A stretch of 64,000 bases of DNA, from assembly GCA_945874535.1 (NCBI GenBank), contig CAMCGZ010000008.1, forward strand, positions 43,600 to 107,599, written 5' to 3'. Under the pieces are notes generated by a model, which saw only the letters and a program-made list of their open reading frames with translations, was not told the origin of the DNA and searched no databases. Positions 8,644 to 20,108 of this stretch are shown one piece after another (the stretch's first letter is position 1; every line of letters starts with the position of its first letter). This DNA comes from Bdellovibrio sp. ZAP7 (lineage in GTDB: Bacteria; Bdellovibrionota; UBA1018; CAIMNF01). The translations under genes were made by a program, and so were the position numbers.

Positions 8644-9453
8644 TCATCCCCGCATGAGTTTCGAGCGTTTGGTCGCAGCCAGCACCGCCTTGATCAAGGT
8701 GACCCGGAGCTTGCCTTCCTCTAGAGCCATCAGACCGTCGATGGTGCATCCAGCGGGAGTCGTCACCTCGTCTTTGAGAGCGGCCGGATGTTCTTCGCGG
8801 TCGAGTACCATTTTTGCCGCGCCCATCATGGTCTGAGCTGCGAGGAGAGTGGCTTGCTTGCGGGAAATCCCCACTTTCACTCCGGCCTCGCTTAGTGACT
8901 CGATCATGAGATAAACATAGGCCGGGCCGCATCCCGAGAGGCCGGTGACGCCGTCGAAGAGGCTTTCTTCGAGCACACTGACCAAACCGAGCTCTCCGAA
9001 GATCTTTTCGGCCGTCTTGAGATGTGACTTCTCGCACCTCGGTCCCGAACAAATGGCCGTGACTCCGCTTTTAATGAGGCATGGCGTATTCGGCATGGCC
9101 CGGACAATGGCGGCCTTTCCGCCGCTCCATTCCGACAACTGTTCGGTACTGATGGCCGCACAAATCGAAATGAGGAGTTGTCGTTCATGGATTCTCGAAG
9201 CGTTGGCTCTCAGGATCTTCTCGACCTGGTGGGGCTTCACCGAGAGCAGGATGATGTCCGCTTCGTTGAAGGCTTCGGAATTGTCGGTCGTACAGTGGAT
9301 CTTGAGGCGGCTCTTCGCTTCTTTCGCGGACTCTTCGGTCCGTGTCGTACCGCTGATCTGGTAGTCGTCACTCAGGCTTCCACTCATCAGGCCCTGTGCG
9401 ATCGCTTCACCCATTTTCCCGAGTCCGACAATGGCAAGCTTCTGTTTTTTCAT
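8644..9453 (-). CDS. proC: Pyrroline-5-carboxylate reductase
   Basis: KLAIVGLGKMGEAIAQGLMSG..VRAMPNTPCLIKSGVTAICSG..VTGLSGCGPAYVYLMIESLSEAGVKVG. Confidence 0.96.
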   Translation of the reverse strand: MKKQKLAIVGLGKMGEAIAQGLMSGSLSDDYQISGTTRTEESAKEAKSRLKIHCTTDNSEAFNEADIILLSVKPHQVEKILRANASRIHERQLLISICAAISTEQLSEWSGGKAAIVRAMPNTPCLIKSGVTAICSGPRCEKSHLKTAEKIFGELGLVSVLEESLFDGVTGLSGCGPAYVYLMIESLSEAGVKVGISRKQATLLAAQTMMGAAKMVLDREEHPAALKDEVTTPAGCTIDGLMALEEGKLRVTLIKAVLAATKRSKLMRG

Positions 9454-9487
9454 GCTCTTCCATTTTGCAGGAAGGGCAGGCGCTCCG

Positions 9488-11947
<2,460 letters not shown>

Positions 11948-11978
11948 ATCCTCATCAATGGTGCCGATCCGGAAGAAA

Positions 11979-12473
11979 TCAAGGTTTCAGGTCGATAATC
12001 AGGCGGGCCGGAGAAGAGAGTTCAAAAACCTCCGTTTTCATGGGGTTTTTAGAATTGAGAGTGAACATCCACCGGTCGGACTCCACTTGGGGAAGAAACT
12101 CGACTGCGCTCAGAGTGCGGGTTTTCCGGGCGGCTTGGATGGCGGTCTGAGTGGAAAAGTCGGTCTTGATTCTGCCGTAGACGGTCACTGTGACGCGCTG
12201 GTTGGAGGGATCGTTTTCGACCAGGAAAAACGGGGGCCGATCGGATTTCGAAAAATCCACCACCACCCGGTCATATCCTGCGGGGTTTGCGGCAATCCGG
12301 ACTCCCGAAATTTTCACATCCGAGATCAAGCGATCGCCTCCGCTGAAAGCACCTTCAGGGAGGTAGACATTGCGCTTCACCTTCAACGCTTGGCGAAAGG
12401 CGGATTCATCGAATTGGGCCCGGGCGGTGGAGCCTGAAATCAGAAGAACGATCATGCCGGTCAGAAATTTCAT
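11979..12473 (-). CDS. AMIN-domain-like periplasmic protein
   Basis: Signal peptide MKFLTGMIVLLISGSTARAQ; ISGVRIAANPAGYDRVVVDFSKSD..ARLIIDLKP. Confidence 0.65.
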   Translation of the reverse strand: MKFLTGMIVLLISGSTARAQFDESAFRQALKVKRNVYLPEGAFSGGDRLISDVKISGVRIAANPAGYDRVVVDFSKSDRPPFFLVENDPSNQRVTVTVYGRIKTDFSTQTAIQAARKTRTLSAVEFLPQVESDRWMFTLNSKNPMKTEVFELSSPARLIIDLKP

Positions 12474-12513
12474 CTTGAATGCAGTGTAGCGCGAGCGTTC
12501 CACGATGACAACC

Positions 12514-13254
12514 TCAGTGCTTCTTGCGAATCCGGACGGCAATCCATCCGATTGCCAGGAGCAGGATCAGGCCGATCACAACCTTGAAGCCCCGGTTCGA
12601 GTCGGAGTCCGGTGCGGTGGTCGCCGGTTGCGACGGCGACTCCTCATTGCGGGATCCGGATGCCGAAGACGAAACCGTGGAAGCGCTGGAGCCTGCTGGA
12701 GCGGTCGAGGCCTGTCCTGCAGGCGTTGTCACGGTGGTCGCCCGGATGATGCCTTTCAGGGTCTCGAGGGTGACAGGCTTTGAGGATGGGACTCCGGTCT
12801 GGTGAAGGTACTGGAGCATCCCACCCGTCAGGACCTCGGAACCGTTCTCGGATCGAAGACCGAACTTGCCCATCTCCATGCTCTCGATCTCGTAGGAGCC
12901 GTCCTCTTGTTCACCGGTCAGGAAGAGAACCGTATCCTCGTTTTCTTTGAATTCGGGCGAACCCGGGACTTCGTGATGGTAGCCTTCTGTTTCTCCGCCG
13001 AGTCTCCGGACCCGGATCTCATCGCGAGTGATGCCTCCCTTCAGGGGCTCTTTCACTTCAATGAGTGCGTAGGTGTAAAGGATCACTGTTCCGTCGGCCG
13101 CGGTGGTTTTCTCGACCTGTTGACGTTTGACCGTCCCACGGACGATGTGCTTCGATTTTGCTGTGAAGCTTTCGATCGATTCGGCATGGAAACTGGTTGC
13201 CGAGGCAGCCGGTAGGTGAAGAGAAAGCAGCATGGAAATGAAGTGCAACTTCAT
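12514..13254 (-). CDS. Secreted hypothetical protein with C-terminal membrane anchor
   Basis: Signal peptide MKLHFISMLLSLHLPAASA; Ser/Thr/Ala-rich linker; C-terminal TM plus basic tail FKVVIGLILLLAIGWIAVRIRKKH. Confidence 0.65.
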   Translation of the reverse strand: MKLHFISMLLSLHLPAASATSFHAESIESFTAKSKHIVRGTVKRQQVEKTTAADGTVILYTYALIEVKEPLKGGITRDEIRVRRLGGETEGYHHEVPGSPEFKENEDTVLFLTGEQEDGSYEIESMEMGKFGLRSENGSEVLTGGMLQYLHQTGVPSSKPVTLETLKGIIRATTVTTPAGQASTAPAGSSASTVSSSASGSRNEESPSQPATTAPDSDSNRGFKVVIGLILLLAIGWIAVRIRKKH

Positions 13255-13283
13255 ACCCTTTAGCGTATCAATAAAGGGTAACC

Positions 13284-15062
13284 ATGGCACTGCTTCCCCG
13301 CGCGATTCTGGAGAAAACCAAATCCAGCGTCATCTATTTGTTGCTCTTCGTCGGGTTGATCATCGCGATGATCGGGATCTACCGGGGTGGGGTGCGTCTT
13401 TCAGAGCTCCGCGCCGAGACGGTCTACCTTCCCGACTTGCCCGGGGCGTTGTTGCTGTCTTTCATGCGGATGGCGCTGGCCTATTGCGGCTCACTCGTCT
13501 TCGCGTTCGTCTTCGGGATCCTTGCCGCTCGCACCCGTTCGGGAAGCCGCTTCATTCTGCCCCTGATTGACATCCTTCAGTCGGTTCCGGTGGTCGGATT
13601 TTTTCCGGCAGCCATCAGCTTTTTCATCGGGATCACCCAGGGGCACCGCATCGGCGTCGAACTCTCTGCGATCTTCCTGATCTTCACTTCCCAGGCATGG
13701 AATCTGGCCTTTGCTGTCTATGAGTCTTTGAAGGCCATACCCGGAGAGAACGAAGAAGCGGTGCAGGCCTTCGGACTGAGTCAGAGCCAGCGTTTTTTCA
13801 GGCTGTATCTTCCGGCCGCGATTCCCCGCGTGGTCTACAATTCGATCCTCTCGTGGTCGAACGGGTGGTTCTTTCTGGTTGCGTGCGAGATCATTGCGAT
13901 CGGACCCGTGCATTACAATCTGCCCGGAATCGGGAGTTTTCTGGCCCGCGCAGCCGAAGAAGAGCGGATCGGGCTCGTCCTCTGGGGGCTCGCATCTCTG
14001 GCGACGATGATCCTGGTGCTCGATGTGATGATCTGGAAGCCCCTCATGATCTGGTCCGAGCGGTTCCGGCAGGACGCGACCGCCAACCAGGACGAGGAGG
14101 ATGTCGGTATTTTCTTGCGGCTTCCTAAAACCATCGCTTCACGCTTTGAGTTTTTGACCGAGCCCATGCTTCAGATCCTGAATACTTTCACACTGCCGGC
14201 ACGTTGGTTTTTCAGGGAGATCGTGTTTCCGCTCTTCTGGGATTTGCCGGCGTATCTTTTGTCGCGAGCCTTTCAGGGGATCACGAAACCGATCGAACCC
14301 GTGATCGAGCAGACCAAGAAGGCCCGGGTGGCGATCGGGTATTTTGCGCTCGGATTCCTCGTGGTCTTCGGATGCTTTTACATCTGGAACTGGTTCAGGG
14401 GTCCGCTTCCACCCGTGATCCGCGATCTCCCGCTCGGTCTCCTGTATTCGACCGGGAGGATCCTGCTTGCGCTCTTGATCTCGTTTTTGTGGATTTTGCC
14501 CTTGGTTTATTTCACCTGGAACAAGCCGAAGCTCCGTCATGCACTGACCACGGTGGCCCAGCTCGGGGCCTCGATTCCCGCGACCGCCCTCTTTCCGTTG
14601 ATCGTTCTGGTCGGGGTCCGGAAGTTCGGCGGCGGCATGGACCTGGCGACCCTGATTCTCCTCACCTTCGGCATTCAGTGGTACGTCTTGTTCAATGCCA
14701 TTGGCGGAGCCTCGACCATTCCTTCGGATCTGGTCGACGCGACCCGATCGTACGGATTGTCGCCCTTTGCGACATTCCGGAAACTCGTGTTTCCGGCAAT
14801 CCGGCCGGCACTGATCACCGGAGCCATCACGGCCTGGGGTGGCGGTTGGAACGCCTTGGTGGTGTCCGAGTACATGACCGTCAAGCACGAGGTCTTGAAG
14901 GTGAAGGGACTGGGTGCTCTGCTGTCGACCGCCGTTTACGAACTCGGCGACGGACGTGCGATCACCCTGTGCATTTTGGTCATGGTCGCGTGGATCCTGT
15001 TCGTCAATCTGTTGGTCTGGCAACCGCTTTATCAGCGCAATCTCGAGAGGTTCAGATTCTGA
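13284..15062 (+). CDS. ABC transporter permease with two fused BPD (NitT/TauT-type) membrane domains
   Basis: Polytopic; two EAA-like loops (ENEEAVQAFGLSQSQRFFRLYLPAAIPRV and PSDLVDATRSYGLSPFATFRKLVFPAIRPALITGAITAWGGGWNALVVSEY). Confidence 0.88.
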   Translation: MALLPRAILEKTKSSVIYLLLFVGLIIAMIGIYRGGVRLSELRAETVYLPDLPGALLLSFMRMALAYCGSLVFAFVFGILAARTRSGSRFILPLIDILQSVPVVGFFPAAISFFIGITQGHRIGVELSAIFLIFTSQAWNLAFAVYESLKAIPGENEEAVQAFGLSQSQRFFRLYLPAAIPRVVYNSILSWSNGWFFLVACEIIAIGPVHYNLPGIGSFLARAAEEERIGLVLWGLASLATMILVLDVMIWKPLMIWSERFRQDATANQDEEDVGIFLRLPKTIASRFEFLTEPMLQILNTFTLPARWFFREIVFPLFWDLPAYLLSRAFQGITKPIEPVIEQTKKARVAIGYFALGFLVVFGCFYIWNWFRGPLPPVIRDLPLGLLYSTGRILLALLISFLWILPLVYFTWNKPKLRHALTTVAQLGASIPATALFPLIVLVGVRKFGGGMDLATLILLTFGIQWYVLFNAIGGASTIPSDLVDATRSYGLSPFATFRKLVFPAIRPALITGAITAWGGGWNALVVSEYMTVKHEVLKVKGLGALLSTAVYELGDGRAITLCILVMVAWILFVNLLVWQPLYQRNLERFRF

Positions 15063-15063
15063 C

Positions 15064-15816
15064 ATGAAACAGCTCATCGAATTCAAAAACGTCTCACGGC
15101 GCTTTCTTCTCCCCCAGGGGGAAGTGACCGTGCTCGAGGATATCTCTTTCCAGGCGATGGAGGGGGAGTTCATCTCCATCGTCGGTCCATCCGGTGCGGG
15201 GAAAAGCACTTTGCTCCGCATGATGAACGGCCTGCTTCAGCCCTCTTCGGGATCGATCCTGTATGAGGGGCAGGAACGTCGTGGCATCAACTACGAGACG
15301 GCGATGGTGTTCCAGAACTTCGGACTCCTTCCCTGGCTCACGGTGGCCCAGAACATCGAGCTCGGACTCGAGGCTCGCACCAAGGATCCCGAACTCAGGC
15401 GGGATCGCGTCCGCCATTATGTGATGAAGGTGGGTCTCGAAGGGTATGAGGAGGCCTATCCGAGAGAGCTTTCTGGGGGCATGAAGCAACGGGTAGGATT
15501 GGCGCGCGCTCTCGCGGTCGAACCGAGCCTCTTGTTGATGGACGAGCCCTTCTCTTCTCTCGACGTGCTGACCTCGATCAACCTCCGGAATGAATTACTC
15601 GACATCTGGAGTGATCGGGACAATGTCGTGAACACCATGATCATGGTGACCCACAATATCGAGGAGGCGATCGAGCTCTCGGACCGGATCCTGATCCTCT
15701 CCAACCGCCCCGGCCGGATCGCCGGGGAACTCAAGATTGACCTGCCGCGTCCACGCCGGAAACGGGATCCCCACTTCGTGGAGTATGTGGACCGGGTCTT
15801 CTCACTTCTTGCTTAA
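15064..15816 (+). CDS. ABC transporter ATP-binding protein (NitT/TauT-type)
   Basis: Walker A VGPSGAGKSTLLR, signature LSGGMKQRVGLARAL, Walker B LLLMDEPFSSLD. Confidence 0.94.
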   Translation: MKQLIEFKNVSRRFLLPQGEVTVLEDISFQAMEGEFISIVGPSGAGKSTLLRMMNGLLQPSSGSILYEGQERRGINYETAMVFQNFGLLPWLTVAQNIELGLEARTKDPELRRDRVRHYVMKVGLEGYEEAYPRELSGGMKQRVGLARALAVEPSLLLMDEPFSSLDVLTSINLRNELLDIWSDRDNVVNTMIMVTHNIEEAIELSDRILILSNRPGRIAGELKIDLPRPRRKRDPHFVEYVDRVFSLLA

Positions 15817-15855
15817 CAGAATCGGAACAAACAGCGTAAAAAGGAACCTGTATTC

Positions 15856-16332
15856 ATGAAACCCGCAGCCCTCCCAGAAATAGGAATCAGCCAGATCCTC
15901 GGACTTGTCGAATTGCTCGCCGGAAAAGGCGGACGTGAGGATATCTACAAACTCGCCGCCGAGCTTTCGATGGAGCTTGGAGAAACACTGACAGTCATCC
16001 GCGCAGCCGAGATGCTGGGCCTGGTGCACACCCCCGGTGGCGATGTCGTGGTCGAGCCCTTCGGCAACCAGGTGGTCGATGCTTCGATCACCGACCGAAA
16101 GGATCTGATCCGCGATAAATTGGCCGAGATCCCACTCTTCAAGATGGTGAAGGAGTATCTGTCCCGCGAAGAAGAGACCGAGGTGAGTCGCGAAGAGATG
16201 CTCGAGAAACTCGCCGAGCTGTTGCCGAACGAAGATGCCGAGTCGTCGTTCGGAACCGTGGTGAGCTGGGGCCGTTATGCCGAGATGTTCGGTTACAACG
16301 ACGACACCCAGACCTTCTACCTGAGTCCTTAA
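15856..16332 (+). CDS. AAA-associated C-terminal domain protein (stand-alone)
   Basis: EIGISQILGLVELLAGKGGREDIYKLAAELSMELGETLTVIRAAEMLGLV.. resembles the domain usually fused to the C-terminus of NitT/TauT-type ATPases. Confidence 0.75.
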   Translation: MKPAALPEIGISQILGLVELLAGKGGREDIYKLAAELSMELGETLTVIRAAEMLGLVHTPGGDVVVEPFGNQVVDASITDRKDLIRDKLAEIPLFKMVKEYLSREEETEVSREEMLEKLAELLPNEDAESSFGTVVSWGRYAEMFGYNDDTQTFYLSP

Positions 16333-16336
16333 CGGA

Positions 16337-17518
16337 TCAGGCCCCGGTGTTCCCACTCAGGGTCAGTACGGTGATTTCAGCCCGTTTTCCGAAGCGGTTC
16401 GGGGGGCCCCAGAAACCCGTACCCCGATTCACGTAAAGCTGGGTCTTTTCGTTCACGCGGTACAAGCCTTCCGAGTACTTGAGGACGACCTTCACGATGA
16501 ACGAGTACGGATAGAATTGCCCCGCGTGGGTGTGCCCCGAAAGCTGGAGATCAAATCCCGATTTGCAGGCGCCATCGATGCTGAAAGGATTGTGGGCGAG
16601 CAGGATCTTGCAAGCGACTTCTTCGGAGCAAGTTGCGGCTTTTGAGGCGTCGGTGGCGTGCAGGGGTTCGAAGCGCGCCGCTTGATGATCGAACACGCCA
16701 GCCAGAAGAAGTCGTTCCTGGCCGCTTTTTCCGGCGCGCCTGAGGATCCGGTTCGAGTTTCCGAGCACCGTGATGCCCATCGAACTCAAGTGAGCGATCC
16801 AATCCTGGACTCCCGAATAGTACTCATGATTCCCCGTGCAGAAATACACGCCCTCCGGCGCCTGCAGTCGGGCCAGGGGGGCGATCTGCTCGCGGAGTTG
16901 GCTCACGCTGCCGTCCACGAGATCGCCGGTGATCGCGATCAGATCCGGCTTTTCAGCCAGGACTTGCTCCACCACGCGATCGAGATATCCCTTGTGAATG
17001 AGCGGACCCACATGGACGTCCGAGATCTGGACGATCCTGAGACCCTCGAACGAGGGTGGGAGTCGGTCCAAGGTCACCGGTACCCGGACGATTTCCGCTC
17101 CCGCGGTCGCCTCGAAAAACCCGGCCACCGAAGTCAGGGTGGTGCCGGCCAGCAGGGTGCGCCCCACTCCTTCAGTGAGGAAAATCCTTTTTTGCGGATC
17201 GAAGGTCTTCGAAGTGAGCTGGAAGAGCTCGGCGAAAAAGAAAACAATGAACACGGATCCGATCCAGCCGAGCAGGCTGAATTGGGTCCATTGGAGGATC
17301 AGATCCGGTACGGATCCGGCCGGCGCTTCGAGCCAGCGATATAAAAACGGGCCGAGGGTCATGAGGCCTGCTGAGGCCATGAAAAAGACCAGCATCTTGC
17401 GGTTTCCGGCTGGAGTGAGTCCGAGCCTCCTCCGTAGCAAACGGTAGGTGAGCCAGGAAACGAGGAAAGAGATCGTGGTGAAGAACAGCGCGAATCGGAT
17501 CAGGTTCGCGTGGTTCAT
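16337..17518 (-). CDS. Membrane-anchored metallophosphoesterase
   Basis: VQISDVHVGPLIH, AITGDLVDGS, FCTGNHEYYSG, LLAHNPFS, LSGHTHAGQFYP. Confidence 0.93.
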   Translation of the reverse strand: MNHANLIRFALFFTTISFLVSWLTYRLLRRRLGLTPAGNRKMLVFFMASAGLMTLGPFLYRWLEAPAGSVPDLILQWTQFSLLGWIGSVFIVFFFAELFQLTSKTFDPQKRIFLTEGVGRTLLAGTTLTSVAGFFEATAGAEIVRVPVTLDRLPPSFEGLRIVQISDVHVGPLIHKGYLDRVVEQVLAEKPDLIAITGDLVDGSVSQLREQIAPLARLQAPEGVYFCTGNHEYYSGVQDWIAHLSSMGITVLGNSNRILRRAGKSGQERLLLAGVFDHQAARFEPLHATDASKAATCSEEVACKILLAHNPFSIDGACKSGFDLQLSGHTHAGQFYPYSFIVKVVLKYSEGLYRVNEKTQLYVNRGTGFWGPPNRFGKRAEITVLTLSGNTGA

Positions 17519-17525
17519 TCCTCGA

Positions 17526-18476
17526 TTATCCGACGCTCATCATTCTCATGAACTTCTCTCTCCGGTGCATCAGGTCTTCGCGAGAGAGAGTTTTCAGACG
17601 ACCGATACTGAAGTCCTGGATCGTGAAGCTCGCCATGACGGTGCCGTAAACGACCGAACGGCGGAGCAGCTGATCCCAAGCTTGAGGATCGTTCTTCATC
17701 ATCGTGCGGTTGGCTCCGGCCTCGGCGAGGTAGCCCATGACCGCTCCGGCGAAGCTGTCGCCCGCGCCGGTCGGATCGATGACTTCGTCAACGAGAAAGG
17801 CCGGTGCGAGGAAGGTTCCGGTCGGGGTGAAGAGGGCCGAGCCGTATTCACCGCGCTTGATGATGATGTTCGACGGACCCATGGATTGGATCTTACGAGC
17901 GGCTTTTTCGAGGCTCTTTTCGTCGGACAGCAAGAAGGCTTCTTTTTCGTTGATGCACAGGAGATCCACTTGCTTCAGGGTCTCTTTGAGCTCGGCCGGC
18001 TTTCCGGTGATCCAGAAGTTCATCGAGTCGCAGGCCACGAACTCGTGACCGCGCACCTGGTTCAGGACCTGCAGCTGGAGCACAGGATCGATGTTGGCGA
18101 GGAACACCACCGGGCAGTCCGTGTGGGTTTCCGGAAGTTTCGGATCGAAATGTTCGAAAACATTCAGGGCAGTGGCAAGGGTCTTGGCTTCGTTCAGGTT
18201 GGTGTCGTATTCGCCCACCCAGTGAAAGGTCTTCCCTGCGGCAACTTGAACCCCGGTGACATCCACATTGCGCTCTTTCAGGAAGCCGAGGTGCTCTTTC
18301 GGGAAATCATCGCCGACCACCGCCACAATCTTGATCGGAGTGAACAGTGACGCGGCCAGGGAGAAGTAATTCACGGAGCCTCCGAGGACATGATCCGCTT
18401 TCCCGGCAGGGGTGCGGACGGAGTCGAAGGCCATGGAACCGACAGTCAGGATCGGACGGGTGGGGCGTGTGTGCAT
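17526..18476 (-). CDS. PfkB family carbohydrate kinase
   Basis: LGGSVNYFSLAASLF..VVGDDFPKEH..DEVIDPTGAGDSFAGAVMGYLAEAG. Confidence 0.92.
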   Translation of the reverse strand: MHTRPTRPILTVGSMAFDSVRTPAGKADHVLGGSVNYFSLAASLFTPIKIVAVVGDDFPKEHLGFLKERNVDVTGVQVAAGKTFHWVGEYDTNLNEAKTLATALNVFEHFDPKLPETHTDCPVVFLANIDPVLQLQVLNQVRGHEFVACDSMNFWITGKPAELKETLKQVDLLCINEKEAFLLSDEKSLEKAARKIQSMGPSNIIIKRGEYGSALFTPTGTFLAPAFLVDEVIDPTGAGDSFAGAVMGYLAEAGANRTMMKNDPQAWDQLLRRSVVYGTVMASFTIQDFSIGRLKTLSREDLMHRREKFMRMMSVG

Positions 18477-18486
18477 GGCGGGGATT

Positions 18487-18918
18487 CTAATAGCGGAACT
18501 CTTTCGGGTCAATCGAATTGCCCCGGGGCTTCATCGACCCGGTGGCGGCAATGGGGTTCCGGTCCAGAGTCCGGATCCAGGTCTCAAAACCGGCAATTCC
18601 GACGCTGAGCTCGATCCAATCCGGTTTCGGGTCGGGGACCCCCCGAACATGAACCCCGGCCGGAAGATCCGGAATCCCTCCGGGGAACTCGATGATCCGG
18701 GCATCTCGCGAAATGCGCACCCGACCGTCCCCCGGAGAGCTCCGGTTCAAGGGGAGGGGGCGGAACCCGCGGGTGGCCAGAACGGCACGCCAGGCCTCTC
18801 CGGGGAGGAGGTGTTCCTCGTGAAAGCGACGGGCCCCTGCCTCGGAGGATCCTTGATGGGCAAGGGCGATCAATAGAAGACCTGCAAGGAGCCCCAGGAG
18901 GGCCCGGACTTGCCTCAG
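18487..18918 (-). CDS. Exported hypothetical protein of the Flp/TadE-like cluster (proposed CTG start)
   Basis: Open frame beginning (L/M)RQVRALLGLLAGLLLIALAHQGSSEAG..; the CTG overlaps the upstream TGA. Start uncertain. Confidence 0.45.
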   Translation of the reverse strand: MRQVRALLGLLAGLLLIALAHQGSSEAGARRFHEEHLLPGEAWRAVLATRGFRPLPLNRSSPGDGRVRISRDARIIEFPGGIPDLPAGVHVRGVPDPKPDWIELSVGIAGFETWIRTLDRNPIAATGSMKPRGNSIDPKEFRY

Positions 18919-19095
18919 TAATGCAGGGTCGATCGCTGGTGGTCCAAGGCGCGATAGAATCCCCGGTAGGTTCGGGCGAAGCGTTTGCCACAAAGAACCA
19001 GGACGAACACGATCAGACCTGCCCATAGTGCCACCTCCAACAGTATCGAACCTCGCTTCCGTTCAAGGGCTCCACCTGACCTTCCATTTCTCATC
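18915..19095 (-). CDS. Small TadE/pseudopilin-like membrane protein (59 aa)
   Basis: MRNGRSGGALERKRGSILLEVALWAGLIVFVLVLCGKRFARTYRGFYRALDHQRSTLHY; GS-ILLEV + hydrophobic segment. Confidence 0.45.
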
Positions 19096-19695
19096 GGGAG
19101 ACCTCCATGCCACCGCGGTCGACTGCTGATTCCGGGAAGCGATCCCGACGCGGTATTCTTTCCGGGCGGGCGGGGCGAGGGTTGGCGCTCCGGCCAATAC
19201 CGCCTCCGCATCGAGCTCCACCAAGGACAAGTCGTGCTCTGGAAAACTGCTCCGCTCCGGTCGCCTGCGGAGGCGGCAACCGATCCCCGTGAGCAGGTTC
19301 CAACGGAGGGCCTCTTTCATCCACTCCAGACGCAGTTTTTCCTGGTTCATGCGCTCAGCGAGCAAGAGGAGCCGGAAGGATTCGAGTGCGGTGGGGCCTG
19401 CAGGGGTCGGGAGCAGGCCCAATGTGATCCTTCGCGCCGACTCAATCCGTTTCCAGGACCTCTCGTGTGCGGTAACCCAGGAGCGAATGCGGAGAACTGC
19501 GATCCCCGTGCAGCGATCGAAATTCACCTGTCGCTCCGTGATTGCCCGGAGGTGCCGGGCGGCCATCCAGAGTCCGGTTCCCGAACTGAGAGCCAGGAGA
19601 AGGAGAACCCCTCCGAGGAGGGAGAACCCCGCCCGGTCCGATCGAGCTGTTCGAGAGGCAGGAGACGGATCCGCTCCTCCAGTCCCGCTCCGCAG
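19063..19695 (-). CDS. Prepilin-like protein (start uncertain; a CTG is proposed)
   Basis: RAGFSLLGGVLLLLALSSGTGLWMAARHLRAITERQVNFDR..; prepilin-like G/F-S-L-L + TM. No in-frame ATG/GTG/TTG seen close upstream of the leader. Confidence 0.4.
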   Translation of the reverse strand: MRSGTGGADPSPASRTARSDRAGFSLLGGVLLLLALSSGTGLWMAARHLRAITERQVNFDRCTGIAVLRIRSWVTAHERSWKRIESARRITLGLLPTPAGPTALESFRLLLLAERMNQEKLRLEWMKEALRWNLLTGIGCRLRRRPERSSFPEHDLSLVELDAEAVLAGAPTLAPPARKEYRVGIASRNQQSTAVAWRSPDEKWKVRWSP

Positions 19696-19886
19696 GGTTC
19701 CACCCGGATCACAGGGGCGGCGGTGAGCAGGAGCTCGTCCCGGGCAGACCGGAAGGCACGGATTCCGCAGCGAATCCGGGTGAATTCGATCCACCCCATC
19801 CGGATCGCCCCCCCTGCCAAGGGGAGCAGAATGAGCAACAGGGCCCATTGGAACTCGATCAGACTCTGTCCACTCCGGCGATTCAG
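19524..19886 (-). CDS. TadE-like pilus assembly protein (proposed CTG start)
   Basis: (L/M)NRRSGQSLIEFQWALLLILLPLAGGAIRMGWIEFTRIRCG..; TadE-like GQSLIEF followed by TM. Confidence 0.6.
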   Translation of the reverse strand: MNRRSGQSLIEFQWALLLILLPLAGGAIRMGWIEFTRIRCGIRAFRSARDELLLTAAPVIRVEPCGAGLEERIRLLPLEQLDRTGRGSPSSEGFSFSWLSVREPDSGWPPGTSGQSRSDR

Positions 19887-20059
19887 GGGATGTGGATCTC
19901 CTGGAGTTTTTGGTTGATGGTGTCGAGCTTGGTCTTGATGGTGGATCCCACCATCCGGGATGCGGCGATGGAGCAGACCGCGATCAGCATGACTAAGATG
20001 ATGTACTCGCTCAAGCCTTGGCCGCTCCGGTCGGAGAGTTTCAAAGAGATTCGATTCAT
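19883..20059 (-). CDS. Flp family type IVb pilin
   Basis: MNRISLKLSDRSGQGLSEYIILVMLIAVCSIAASRMVGSTIKTKLDTINQKLQEIHIP; GQG/LSEYIIL processing site. Confidence 0.8.
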   Translation of the reverse strand: MNRISLKLSDRSGQGLSEYIILVMLIAVCSIAASRMVGSTIKTKLDTINQKLQEIHIP

Positions 20060-20108
20060 GTCTCTTTGATCTACAAAAACCGGGCCAAGGGGGGTACGAT
20101 GGAACCTG

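Noticed and set aside
14139-15221. 360-aa minus-strand ORF antisense to the ABC permease
   Set aside because: The opposite strand encodes a clear permease; the ORF product is low-complexity R/Q/D/G-rich with no recognisable domain.
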